From Ancylostoma caninum (Eukaryota; Nematoda; Chromadorea; Rhabditida; Ancylostomatidae), in NCBI GenBank assembly GCA_037903475.1, contig JBAJFG010000636.1:1-64000 (forward strand): a stretch of 64,000 nt of DNA, in the 5' to 3' direction. The position numbers were made by a program, and so were the translations under genes. This document shows positions 36,430 to 47,600 of this stretch, piece by piece. Every line of letters begins with the position of its first letter. Within the stretch, counting starts at the first letter, position 1. The notes beneath the pieces are model-generated. The model searched no databases. It was not told the DNA's origin and saw only the letters and a list, made by a program, of their open reading frames with translations.

Positions 36430-36860
36430 ATAATTTCTTCGAATGGATGAATTGATGCTGTGAATGAATGAACGAATGAGTGGAATGAATGAATGGATGA
36501 ATGGATGAATGAATGAATGAATGAATGAATGAATGAATGAGTGAATGAATGAATGGAGTGAATGAGTGGATTGAATGAATGAATGAATGAAAGGATGAAT
36601 GAATGAATGAATGAATGAATGAGTGAATGAATGAATGAATGAATGAATGAATGAATGAATGAATGAATGAGTGAATGAATGAATGAATGAATGAATGAAT
36701 GAATGAATGAATGAATGAGTGAATGAATGAATGAATGAATGAATGAATGAATGAATGAATGAATGAATGAATGAATGAATGAATGAATGAATGAATGAAT
36801 GAATGAATGAATGAATGAATGAATGAATGACTGGAATGAATGAGTGGAATTAATTAATTA
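36430..36860. repeat. GAAT tetranucleotide microsatellite
   Basis: More than 400 bases of GAATGAATGAAT with occasional GAGT and GGAT interruptions. A second array in the same orientation lies at 52265-52620. Confidence 0.95.
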
Positions 36861-36869
36861 ATGAACGAT

Positions 36870-39800
36870 TATTGAATAAATCAGCTCTACTGACCTGGAA
36901 TGGCAGTTGAAAGTTGCACCAGCTGTTCTGCTACTAAAAGCTAGGGACCAAAGTGTTTCTCTAGGGACCAGGATTTCTTGGTGTTCATTGAAAACAAAAA
37001 ATATTTTGTTGCATGTGCCAGTTCAAACTATATATGTTTACAAATTGGACAAAAAAAGTGGAGAGAGATAAAGGGCTGATAAAAATAGAGGAATAATCAT
37101 GCACCTGATTTGTCCCAGGTGGGTGGGGTTTTCGACTAATCCTAAATGAGTAAATTATAATTGAATGGGTAAATAAATAAATGAATAAATAAGAACTGAG
37201 AGGTTACAGAAAGAAAATTTTTCAATTTGCATTAGTATTGCATTTGGAAGAGACAGCAAAATTTATTTATCAACAAGGGGCCTGTTCAAGTAAAACAAGT
37301 AATGTAAATTAGGTAAACAACATAAGAAGTGATGGACTGAATAGGGTTTATGTGTTACCATTTCATTCCACCAGTCTGCATTACCAGCATTCGTTTTGCG
37401 AGGTTTATTTCTATCCACTCATCTCTGGTCCATATATGTACATAGTACATATTTGCCGGGCTGTTCTTGGAAGAAATCTCCTTCCAGGAAATTTTGAGGG
37501 CAGAAGAGATGATGCGTGGATAGAGAAGATGCTGGAACTGGATGCGGTAGTGTCAAAACATAGCAACCATACTGTCACACTTTCAGTAAACATAATTTGT
37601 TCCGAATTCTAAGCCATTTTCTGGAAACGGTTATGTAGTGTGATCTACGAGTTTACCAAAGCGTATTTTTCTATTTCGCAAATATTATCCAATTTGTACT
37701 TCTTCCGTCTGGCAGTGTTTCTCGGGGTTTCGCCGCTTATCCAGAGATTTTCGCCTCGGCACGGTCTAAGGTCGTTTCCGTTGACATCCGCTCCGTTGTG
37801 CAGTCAACGAGCGACGAGCAAGCGAGTGTGGTGCCGTGAGTTCCCATGTGTGCCGAGTGAATCATTTCCGAAAGCGTCCGTCAAACAGTCCTCTAGCGCC
37901 CGGCCGGGTCCCTATGGCAGGTGATTCACCCAGGGAACAAGATCGCAGCGATGACCCTGGCTGGCGAAGACAACGCTGCGATTCGTCAGCGAAAACCATG
38001 GTTAGGTTGGGACACAGGGCCACGGATGTTTGGGCACACACTGGACGAGTTTTTTTCCCGCGGCGTAATCCATTCTTAGCTCATCGAAATTGGTCGAATA
38101 TTTGCGTAATGATGCAACACAACGCTGTGCAAACGCGCTGCCCAACGCGACGACGTGGGGGCAAAGTGGAATCGCGCCGCTGGGCGCTGCTATTTCGACC
38201 ATCTGCATATTTTTAGTGCCTGAACTGCTTGGAATGCTATCCTACAACCCTTTTTCCTCCTATTTTCACTCTAAAATCTCTCTGCGGTTTTAGACTAGCC
38301 AAGGAAACATGGCACAGAAAGGGAATCCTACCTTGATATCCTCTGCCATGTGCATTATTGAGATTATTCACGGTAAAAGTGCTAAAAACTCAGATTCACC
38401 CTTTACTCCGAACTCACATGTTCTGGATAAGGCAGGGTAAGCGTACTTGACCTAATTTAGCTTCACCCATAGGTAATCCCACTCTTGAGACCGAATGCAT
38501 CATTGAGATTACCCAGGGTAAACTTGTTAACGCTGCTCAGATTCACTCATCTCTAACACGAGTATCAACACACCCTGAATAATCTCGACGATGAATGCGG
38601 TCTTTGGGTACGAATTCCCCATGCTTCCAATGATGCATCCAGACCCTGACCAAAAAAAAACATAATACTGCTAATTGTTCTGTTCTGAGCTCACCTCGGA
38701 TGGTGCTCAATTCACGGTTCTGGATTTGAACTTTCAGGAAACTAGGCTGCATCCTTACGTTCGCTGTTAACTGACTTGCAGTGGATTTCCTTATAAGAGA
38801 TTCCTCAAAAACTTCCCAAATCGTGCGTTGTTGTTTTCGAACTGTATTTTTCTAATGTTTTTTCTTGCTCAAGCCATTCTGTCCATAGCAAAACTTGTCT
38901 CTGCTTCCGCTAGAATCTCTGTAACTTTAAGGGTTGATTACTGCTACAGCCTCGAAGAAATTCCCAAAATTTCCCGTAAAGGGCGTACTTTTCGCTGTTT
39001 TTCAAGAACTTCTTAAAGGTATGCCTTTTTTAAAGGAATATTTATTGTCTGTGCACACTCGATCTTCTCAAAACATTCTCCCGAGGCTTTCCGGATAGTT
39101 TCCAGTGCCCGTATTCATGAACATTCCCGGGTAGGTTGTGAAACGACCACTCTTCTTAATCAGACTAGTTCCCCTGATAAAAAATGAGTAGAGTTCGTCC
39201 GAGGAATTTGTCTCATTCAGGGATAATATAAAATGGTTAGGATAACCAGTTATATCATCTTTTGCTTGGGAAACTAGTCGACTCTAGATGGTGGTGAAGC
39301 CTAGAACCTTCTCGAGAACGTTCATGAATTACGCGATTGGCCATTCCTGTACTTGGCTCAGGGTGGTTATCCCTGTAAGTTGGTTACCCGTGAAACCCCC
39401 TTGTGATGTTACCTGTACAAACCAGTCAATGTTTTGATTAATCTCATCCATGGAAGACAATTTGCTTTTGTGAAATTGGCCCACAAGTTTATTCTTCCCT
39501 CAAAAATCCTCAAGAATTCCGGAAAATATTTTGAAAAAAAATGAGGTCTGTTTTGTTGCCCCCTTTAGTGACTGTTCTTCACGTGATCTATGGAGCAATC
39601 AATCAGTAGTCTTCTGCACATAAACAGTTCTCACTTCCGTTCGGCTGCTCGTCATCTTCAGCTCGATGTCAGAACCCTCCCTGATCTAGAAGCTGATGTT
39701 CCTAAAAATCTACACTCCCCCTTATCTTAATTCTCTTGTTGACAGGTTTCCGAGCATTTCCAGAATTTCCCTGCCTCTCGCGAGTAGCATGAAAACAGGC

Positions 39801-40880
39801 GGAATATTAATCAGATTCTTCTATGCTTTCTTTTTCTGCTCCTCTACCAGTAGTTTTTTTTATATTTTCATGTTTTCAAGTAAATTTTATACACTTTCAC
39901 TCAACAATTTGGAACATTTGAGTGGTTATTTTGTTCGTGATCAAATTTACCATGTACGAAGGAATGGAATAATTCAAATAAAAAAGTGTGTTTGCGAGTA
40001 AAACCGTACGGATCCATGTTTTGATATGCTATTTACAAATTCATATCAGTCGTAAGACACAGAAGTTTGCCAAACTTGCTGCAAAATGTTGCCACCCATA
40101 CGCTCATGAAAGGTGCTAATAATGCTAAATTGACTTTCACTTTGTTCACACAGAAGATTGTGAATAGGTTGAATTGAAAGAACTTCAGAAAAACCCCAAC
40201 TCTCACCTACAGTGGATTCACAAACGTTCCCAAGAAGGTTCTCAGCAATATGTGTGATTCAACTCACTGTCTCTATCATAATTTATCATATTTGACTGAG
40301 ACGGATCTCTAAAAGTGGCATTTTCTGGATAACTCGTTCCCTTCAAGGCTGGGATTGAAACGATGACCAAGCAATCCAACAATGGTCAGCAATATTGGTT
40401 ATCGTATAGACTACATGATGCTAAGATATGCAGGCCGCGATAGTTGGTTTGCTAGCCAGGTTTCACTTGGTTATGCTTTTATAGCCTGGAAGAGAAGATA
40501 ACTCACTACCTTCACTGTGCCTTTCATGAGTCTCACTACTATGTACATGGCTTTTCTTGGATTAGAGAACATTAAAGTACATTGCGTACGCGTGGAACTT
40601 GATGAATTAGGATGTAAATTGTCTATCCCTAGAATGAATTCGGAAATATCCTTTTATCATGTTGCAGGCGTTTCCACTTTTGCCTTCTCATTTTCCTGTA
40701 CCAGTTTGCTAAAAGATGTGGCATGTTGAATTGCGGGCGAGAGTTGAAAAAAAAAACATTGCTGGGAAAAAAATCTGCGGAACCATGCTGCACTCGGCAA
40801 CTCAGCAGGGGACAACAGCGGGTGTATGCTGCTCAGCTTTCTGTACAAGTACTCACCTACCGTCGTCTTTGAAACCAACT
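36870..40880. other. Intergenic region with retroelement-like GC-rich block
   Basis: 37.7-38.2 kb is GC-rich and open in several frames (126 codons at 37836-38216, reading MAGDSPREQDRSDDPGW in part), with no recognisable domain; it may be a fragment of a retroelement. The remainder is AT-rich and shows no linked exons. Confidence 0.35.
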
Positions 40881-40884
40881 GTAA

Positions 40885-41721
40885 CTCAGGAAATCTAAAA
40901 ACCGTGTTTTGCATCGGTATGCATGGGTTTTGCATGACTTTGAGAAAATCGTGGGTTTTTCGCGGGTTTTGCATGGGATTTGCATCGGATTTGGAGACGC
41001 ATGGGTTCTGAATGGGTATGCATGGGTTTTGCATCGATTTAAGCAATGCTGAAAATTATTGATTAAAAAAACCGGGTTTTGCACCGGATTAAACCGGGAT
41101 TTGCATAGGTGTGTATGGGTTTTGCATCGATTTGTGAAGAACCGGTTATTTAGATTTTTCATTCATTATTTCCATTGTTTTTTCACAATCAGGAGTGCCT
41201 TATGTATGATAAAAATCTACTCATTGCGATCTCCATAATTATGCCAAAAATTTGCAGGTTTCTCTAAAATATGAAATTATTGCATTTTAACATAGGGAAC
41301 ATTCACCAGCTTAATGTACGATGCACCTCAGTCGGACATCCAGCAGAAGTTGGCCCGATCAAAAATGAGCCGAGAGGAGTTATAAGTGCGCAATTCGGTG
41401 GAGTTGCAAGGTGTGCGACGACAGCGCAGTATTTTTGTTCTTGAGGTGCGTGGGAGCCACTCCTCGTACCCCCTTCCCCCACTCCTCCAGGACGCGAACT
41501 GGTCATCACAAACCCATGCAGAACCCACGTTACCTCATGCAAAACCAATGCAAATCCCATGCAAAACCCGGTTCTCAAAACGTTTCTCAAACCGTGTTCT
41601 GCATGGGATTTGCATGGGATTTGCATGAGTGTGCATGACTTATTCGTGGGATTTGCATCTTTCAATCCGATGCAAAACACGGTTTTATCCCATGCAAAAC
41701 ACGGTTTCTAGATCTCCTGAG
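40885..41721. mobile_element. 837-bp fold-back element with octamer-like subterminal repeats
   Basis: The left end CTCAGGAAATCTAAAAACCG followed by TGTTTTGCAT matches the reverse complement of the right end (CTCAGGAGATCTAGAAACCG, TGTTTTGCAT). Inside each arm the motif GGGWTTTGCAT recurs many times: on the plus strand in the left arm and as both ATGCAAAWCCC and its complement in the right arm. The open frames over it are translations of the repeat. Confidence 0.75.
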
Positions 41722-42294
41722 AAAGAGAATCCTTGGAAGCTCTTTTTATTTTAAAGATAATCATGAGTGGTTACTTACCTCACCACTGTTCCAGTTGATC
41801 ACATGTAAGAACCTTCTTCCACGTTTATGATAGCAAACCAATATGTATATATTTCGTTAAACTTGTGCAAAACCAGAAAGGTTTCAATTTTTAACGCTCA
41901 TTCAAAAAAAAAAGCAACGACAAACGGCTGGAGACGCTTCAACATCACTTTAACGCCATAAAAACTTTAAATTTTAGGGATTTTTCGAGGCTCTAGGATA
42001 GGCCTCTCATGGCCCTCTATTAGTTGCTCTGGATTAAATCAGCCCCCATAGGTTCAAAAAAATTGAGGAACCAAAGGTACAACGCTTCCAACGATTCTGG
42101 AAAGATGGATTTTTCTATGAACATTTGTTCCTGAATAAGAAAAGCTGGGGCGCATTAGGTGGCTCCAAAACAAGCATAGTTAGAAGAAGTACAGTATAAG
42201 TATTCTGTTTGTCGCGTATTGCTTTAACGATTTCTAATGCAACATATACTGAAATAATTTTGATAGCACCTCAGTCACGTGCGTGCATGTCATG

Positions 42295-42606
42295 TTACGC
42301 AAATGGTAAAAGTGGGCTTGGTGTCTTCCCCATTTTCAACAGCTTTTTGAAAGAGAAGTCTAGTGTGACATGAAGTCTTTGTGCGGACCGTCCAATTTTA
42401 TCCCTAATTTGAGCTGCTAATTTTGCCCTGCAACCCTTAGGTGTTCTCTTCAAGTCATCCACACGTTGAGGTCGTCTCTTTTGAGCCTGTTTAGAGAGTC
42501 CTTGAGCGTTTTGTTCGGCTAGTAGCGCAGAGGAGCAGTAATGTAAAGCCAATAATTCGTTAAGAACTGAAACATAGACACTAAAGCACTTCATCTCTCT
42601 TATCAT
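42295..42606 (-). other. Basic 103-codon open frame, possibly a decayed transposase piece
   Basis: The frame contains KRRPQRVDDLKRTPKGCRAK followed by LAAQIRDKIGRSAQRLHVTL, a Lys/Arg-rich helical pattern resembling the second helix-turn-helix of Tc1/mariner-type transposases. No DDE catalytic part is visible nearby. The assignment is tentative and rests on pattern only. Confidence 0.25.
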
Positions 42607-43026
42607 TTACGATCTATTCTTATTTTCATGTACTTTCCATCAGCTGGCCCACGTTATGACCATCCCTTCAAAGGTCGTGACCACAGGAGTACGAAACTAT
42701 CGATCCTCTGCTGGCCCTCACTCACCAGCGCTATCCGAAGTGCACTTTTATTGTCCTGACTGCTGTTGAGTCAGTGTGCATAAATGCAGTACGTATACAT
42801 ACCTAAGGAGAGTGGAGATGGGTGTTAAGTTTACCTAAGTAGGCGGAGTTTTGTTGCGCCGCACGTGTGGGCGTGTCCGGTTCGGCGCCGCGACTGTGCG
42901 GCGCAGAAAGCGCGCACCGATGACTTCGGTACGACGCGCGTGCGTCACTACGACCGTCGGACGCTACGTCCAACTCACATTCGTCGTTGCTACATTTAGC
43001 ACCAAATGGCGCCACCTGGCGCCGTG

Positions 43027-43133
43027 GCGTCTTTTATGGCGCCGTTGACTCTTAACTAAAGCGACTGTAGCGGTCTTACGTAGCGTCTTTTATGGCGCCT
43101 TTCACTCCTAACTAAAACGACTGTAGCGGTCTT
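43027..43133. repeat. Two-copy 56-bp GC-rich tandem repeat
   Basis: GCGTCTTTTATGGCGCC followed by an A-rich link and GACTGTAGCGGTCTTA occurs twice with period 56. A further GGCGCC-rich block precedes it (42860-43020). Confidence 0.75.
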
Positions 43134-43557
43134 ATCGCCGGTGGGCGGAGCGTTGGCTCCGCGCCAGCCCTTATCTCTGACGAAGTTCAAACGCACCAGC
43201 TAAGTGCTTTTTCACGATTCTCGAGATCTCCACATTTTTTTCGATGTCCAGTCGATTTTTATTGATCACGCTCACGATACCGTATTCCACGTTTTCCCCT
43301 CAGGACCACAGCAGCGACGTTGAGCAAGGCAAGATGTTGGCATAGCTGAAGCCGTGTTTCTCAGCTATGCTACATGGGGCCACGCACTGCGTCTGCACTT
43401 ACTTCACCCTCCTAATTGATCGTCGATCCCTTTTTTCTGAGCAATAAATCGATATCCATATTTTTCACTGATCTGGATTTGTCCTTTCATTTCGCGGCAC
43501 TCATGTAGGATTGAGGTACAGTTCAACGAAGTTATTGTTCATTGAGTGACTTACCTA

Positions 43558-43924
43558 ATGGCACCACGACATTACAGTACTCCCCGCGATTACGGTAGCG
43601 CTGAGAGAACTACCAATAGCGCAATGGCTGGCTTCATATCAGGTAAGCTCAACGTTTTTCCCTCTTTCATGGAGTGGGCGGGGCGTCCTCCCTCTGATGT
43701 GGATTTCATATAAAAGAGAGTGTGAAAATAGGAAAATAAGGCCCCGCCCACTTTGAAGAGGCATTCTGGAATGTTTTTTCTTTCTAAATGCAGCTCTTGC
43801 ACGTCTCTGTGCATCTCTCACACTCTCCAGAGGTACTCAGATCTCTCCCCTTTGTCCTCTTTCTTTCCCACCAGAGACGCAGAGGAACCTAGCAAACGAA
43901 ATTCTCTGCGCTCTAGCCCCTTAA
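43558..43924 (+). CDS. Possible small two-exon gene, about 71 residues
   Basis: Exon 43558-43642 opens with MAPRHYSTPRDYGSAER and ends at a good gtaagc donor. Exon 43794-43924 continues in phase from an aaatgcag acceptor to a stop (LCPLSFPPETQRNLANEIL near the end). The protein has no recognised domain and no signal peptide. Exon 1 looks coding; the second exon is less convincing, and exon 1 may instead belong to a longer gene. Confidence 0.3.
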
Positions 43925-44607
43925 CAAGTTTCTTGTTTTTGTAATGTAATGTCATGTCATACGCCCCTAGGGACTTTCCTCCAAAACAACTGTTCCTGGA
44001 CGGACAACTCTCACTATTGTAGATCATAAAACTAGATTATAACAATGCTCTGAATTTATTCTGTAACATTTCTCCTTCAAAAATGAAAAAAAATAATGCA
44101 CGTTGAAAAATTGACAGATACTACCAACTAATGGAAAAGTAAATAGTAATAAGCTCTAAGCAGCGATGAAGGCACTATACACATTGAGCAATTGGTCACA
44201 GGCGGACCGCGGCGGGACTACCAAATTTTGAGACATGCAACAAATCGATAACTAATGGCACAAATGTATGATGTATGGCACAAAATAGGCAAAAATTGGT
44301 GGGAAAAGTGAATAATTGTGCAAAATATTGATTTTCCAACAAAAATAGAGATGACACACTTTCACACACAGTTATCTACGCAAATGAGGATCAAGGCGAA
44401 AAAAATCGATAAATTAATTGGTGAACACAAATTGGTACCGGTAGGTCAGTGAAATTGATGAGCTTTGACTGATCTGTGAGAATATCGATCGATTTCATAG
44501 ATGACTTCCAAAGCAGGGTTGAGCATGGTAGATCAAAGACTGCGACGGCAAGAACTAATCGATAATGGATCGATAATGAAGCTGACGTCATTAGGGTCGT
44601 TAAGGCC

Positions 44608-47600
44608 CTAGGGTATATAGGCGTACTGTGTCCGATTGCCGCCATTCCGGCATTCATAATCCCAGACACGATTCTCGTTCATGTCCACCACACGGACACC
44701 TTCAGCGAATCGTACCTAAACCATTCTTTTCTAGTCAATCAATATCAATCGATAACTTCTCGCTAAGCTGGTCGTTTTTTGTCACCGTTGCTCATAGGCT
44801 GGAGTCAATATTTTGCGGAAAGGTCGCCGCTACCGTAACCCGGTGGCGGATAGCAAATAGACAGCGATGATATTGCAAATAGGGCGTGGTCAAGAGGTGA
44901 CTTGTCTTGAAATTGGTTGTGGCCCAGTGCAGTGTCCCAAAAGTCGTGCATGGGTAAAGGGACCTGCCTGGGCAAAATCGATCTTGTTGCAAAATGGAGC
45001 AAATACTGTCATTTTTTGTGTCTTGAGGTGTGATATATTCAGGAACTGTGGGGCCGCGTGTCCCAAACGTTTGAAGGTATCAGTACGTCAATCAATACGT
45101 ATTGAATTCGTGTGAACAAAGATGCTCTACTAATGCTGCTTACTCTTCCCTGTACTAAAATGTTCCAACATCGCTCTATCCATAAACTTCTCAAAGGCTA
45201 AATGCGGCTCCCCCTAAGCTCCGCCCAATGACTTCCGAAAATGGATAACTGCCACAAAAAACTCCACCTCCATCCTTATCCCTGAATAGTCGACTTTTGT
45301 ATTCGGATAGCAAACTTCATGCACAGATCGCCAATAATTAGCTGCTGTCTCTTTACCACAGCACTCATCCTGAAAACGGACAACTATCACTAGTGGGCGA
45401 GGCTTATTAAATTTCTTCGAGCCTTACGTACGTCATTTACGAAATTGTCGTGGCAACACATGCTGAAGTCGTTGGTGCTTGCCGGTCCAAGCGATTGTTC
45501 ATCGTTCTCACAACAAGCATATCGAGCCTAAGTGAGTTCGTAAGAAATCAATATATCGATTAAATGAGAGCCGTATCTACAACGGCTACAAGTACCTGCA
45601 GAAATTTCTGGAAACAACACAGCTGTACGGTATGATTGGAGCATTTCCCGGGAACACATACGTCTGTCAGGTAAATCCCCCTCTGGCAGCATTTTGACAG
45701 ACCTTCTCGTCCGAATTTTTCCTGCTGAAAAATCGATAAATCTCTGGTGGCGTGAAATTTAGAACGGGGCAGGAAACTGGGAGAATGTACCTGTTGATAG
45801 CAGATATCGTCTGTGTAAGCCGAGCAAGGGATATTGTTCTCAGACGCTTGTTCACCGAATTTAGTGAATCGCGGGTCATGAATTTTCTGAACCAATCGAT
45901 ATCGATCGATAATCACCTATTTCCTTCCGAGAGTGAATAACAAACCTTTGGATTTCTCGGATCGCTGTGGAAGAACTGGCCCGGCGCCGGAGTCGGCCAG
46001 AGCGGATCGAACTGTGTCGGATAGGGAATCTGAGTCTGTAAAAGAGCAAATTGTTGCCGATCGATAAATCGATTAAGACAGATCAATCTGTAAGGATCAA
46101 TTCTCGGAACCCAGCGCTTTTTTTATTTGCACGCGTTGTGTGGAGCTCAAACACGCACCACAGTGCGTGTGTTTGCTCTTATACACACACCACACAGTTG
46201 CACTGACCCGATGACTGTGTGCCCTGGCGAAAGTCTTACGAAGGTAGAGGGGAAAGGTCGACTGACTCTTCCCTAGACTAGGTGGCTGGGCAAAAATTAC
46301 CGTAAGGAGCTGGTTTGTGTAATAGCGGACTTGTGCAGAATTTGGCGACATGCTGTTATCACTTCATACGTCTGACTACATTTATATCGTAGCAGTCATT
46401 AAAAAATTACCACAAAATTTTGTGACGATATTTTCACCTCTCAGCTCCGTATTAGGACTTCAGATTGGAATTCGCACTATGCATTGAAATTTCAGAGTCA
46501 GCTAAATGTATCTCAATTCCATAGGAGGAGTTTTACATGAGTACAGATCCTATCCAAGTTCGATTTCCCAACCCGATCGTGACCTGCCCCGTTTTCTGGG
46601 TTTGCGTGGGATAAAATGAGAACATGTGTGATGAAAATGAAAATGTGCGGAAAAATTGGGAAAATTCCCATGTGGGATAGAGGAATCCCCCAGCTTTTAT
46701 TCATCGCGAAAGTGGAGAAGAGAGGCGGGTGCAATGAGCTTGCATGAGGTGGGTGAAGTCGGTAGTTGGCCAATATCCCACTATGCTAAAGATTTCGGGG
46801 ATGTTGAAAGTGTCAAAATTTCAAATATTTAGCACCCAATGCAAGCAGGCGACAGCAGGCGACAGTGAGTGAGTACAAGCAGCGAGCGAGCGACGATGAA
46901 GTACTATTCCGTCAAGGAAAGTTCGGAGCTGTGAACGAATTGTTCCCATTGGTGATAATCCATAACGGACAGCGGCGCAAAGTTAGCCCGTTGCAGTTAG
47001 ATTTAGAGCAGTACCTACAAAGAGACTTTTATCGCGTAGGGCTCGCGCGACACAAGCGAGAGGATTCATGGAGTATGTCGCTTGTCCACTAGGCTGAATT
47101 GATAAGCACATTCTTCCATTAAGCGCTATGCTGAACTCTTGTGCGTTACCACGAATCCAAATAACTATAAATAACAAACAAATAAATATAAATAACCAGA
47201 AGCTAAAAGACTTCAAACGGGGGGGGGGGCCAAGCGATAAAATTATATCGGCTCAGCGAAATCAAGCGACAAAAACCATACCTGTACAGAAGGCGTGGTC
47301 ATCACGGCAGGCAGCAAATCATCTTCGTAGTCTTCATCTGGTCCATATCCTCGATTCGAGGCTGGAACTCAACTCTTTGGTAGGACCGTTAACGATGATA
47401 TTATCGATCGTTTCGTTAACGAACTCACCAGTAGGCGATCTTGATGTGGTACTGGTTGTTGTTTGTGAAGTGTGCTGATGATTGTAGTTGGGTTGATTCT
47501 GACGAGGATCAAAATTTGGGGTTGGTTGTCTTGGATTGTTCTAAATAGGGGAAACTGTCGTTGGTTGAGTTTCCAATCGATAAAAAAGCAATTAATATTG

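Noticed and set aside
40657..41680. Open frames on both strands around 41 kb (up to 129 codons)
   Set aside because: They translate the TTTGCAT-rich arms of the fold-back element (recurring Cys/Met/Gln/Asn words).
44867..45115. Plus-strand frame with Cys-rich words (VTCLEIGCGPVQC, NCGAACPKR)
   Set aside because: The opposite strand carries the better-supported exon of the SelP-domain gene, and the plus-strand pieces cannot be joined in phase.
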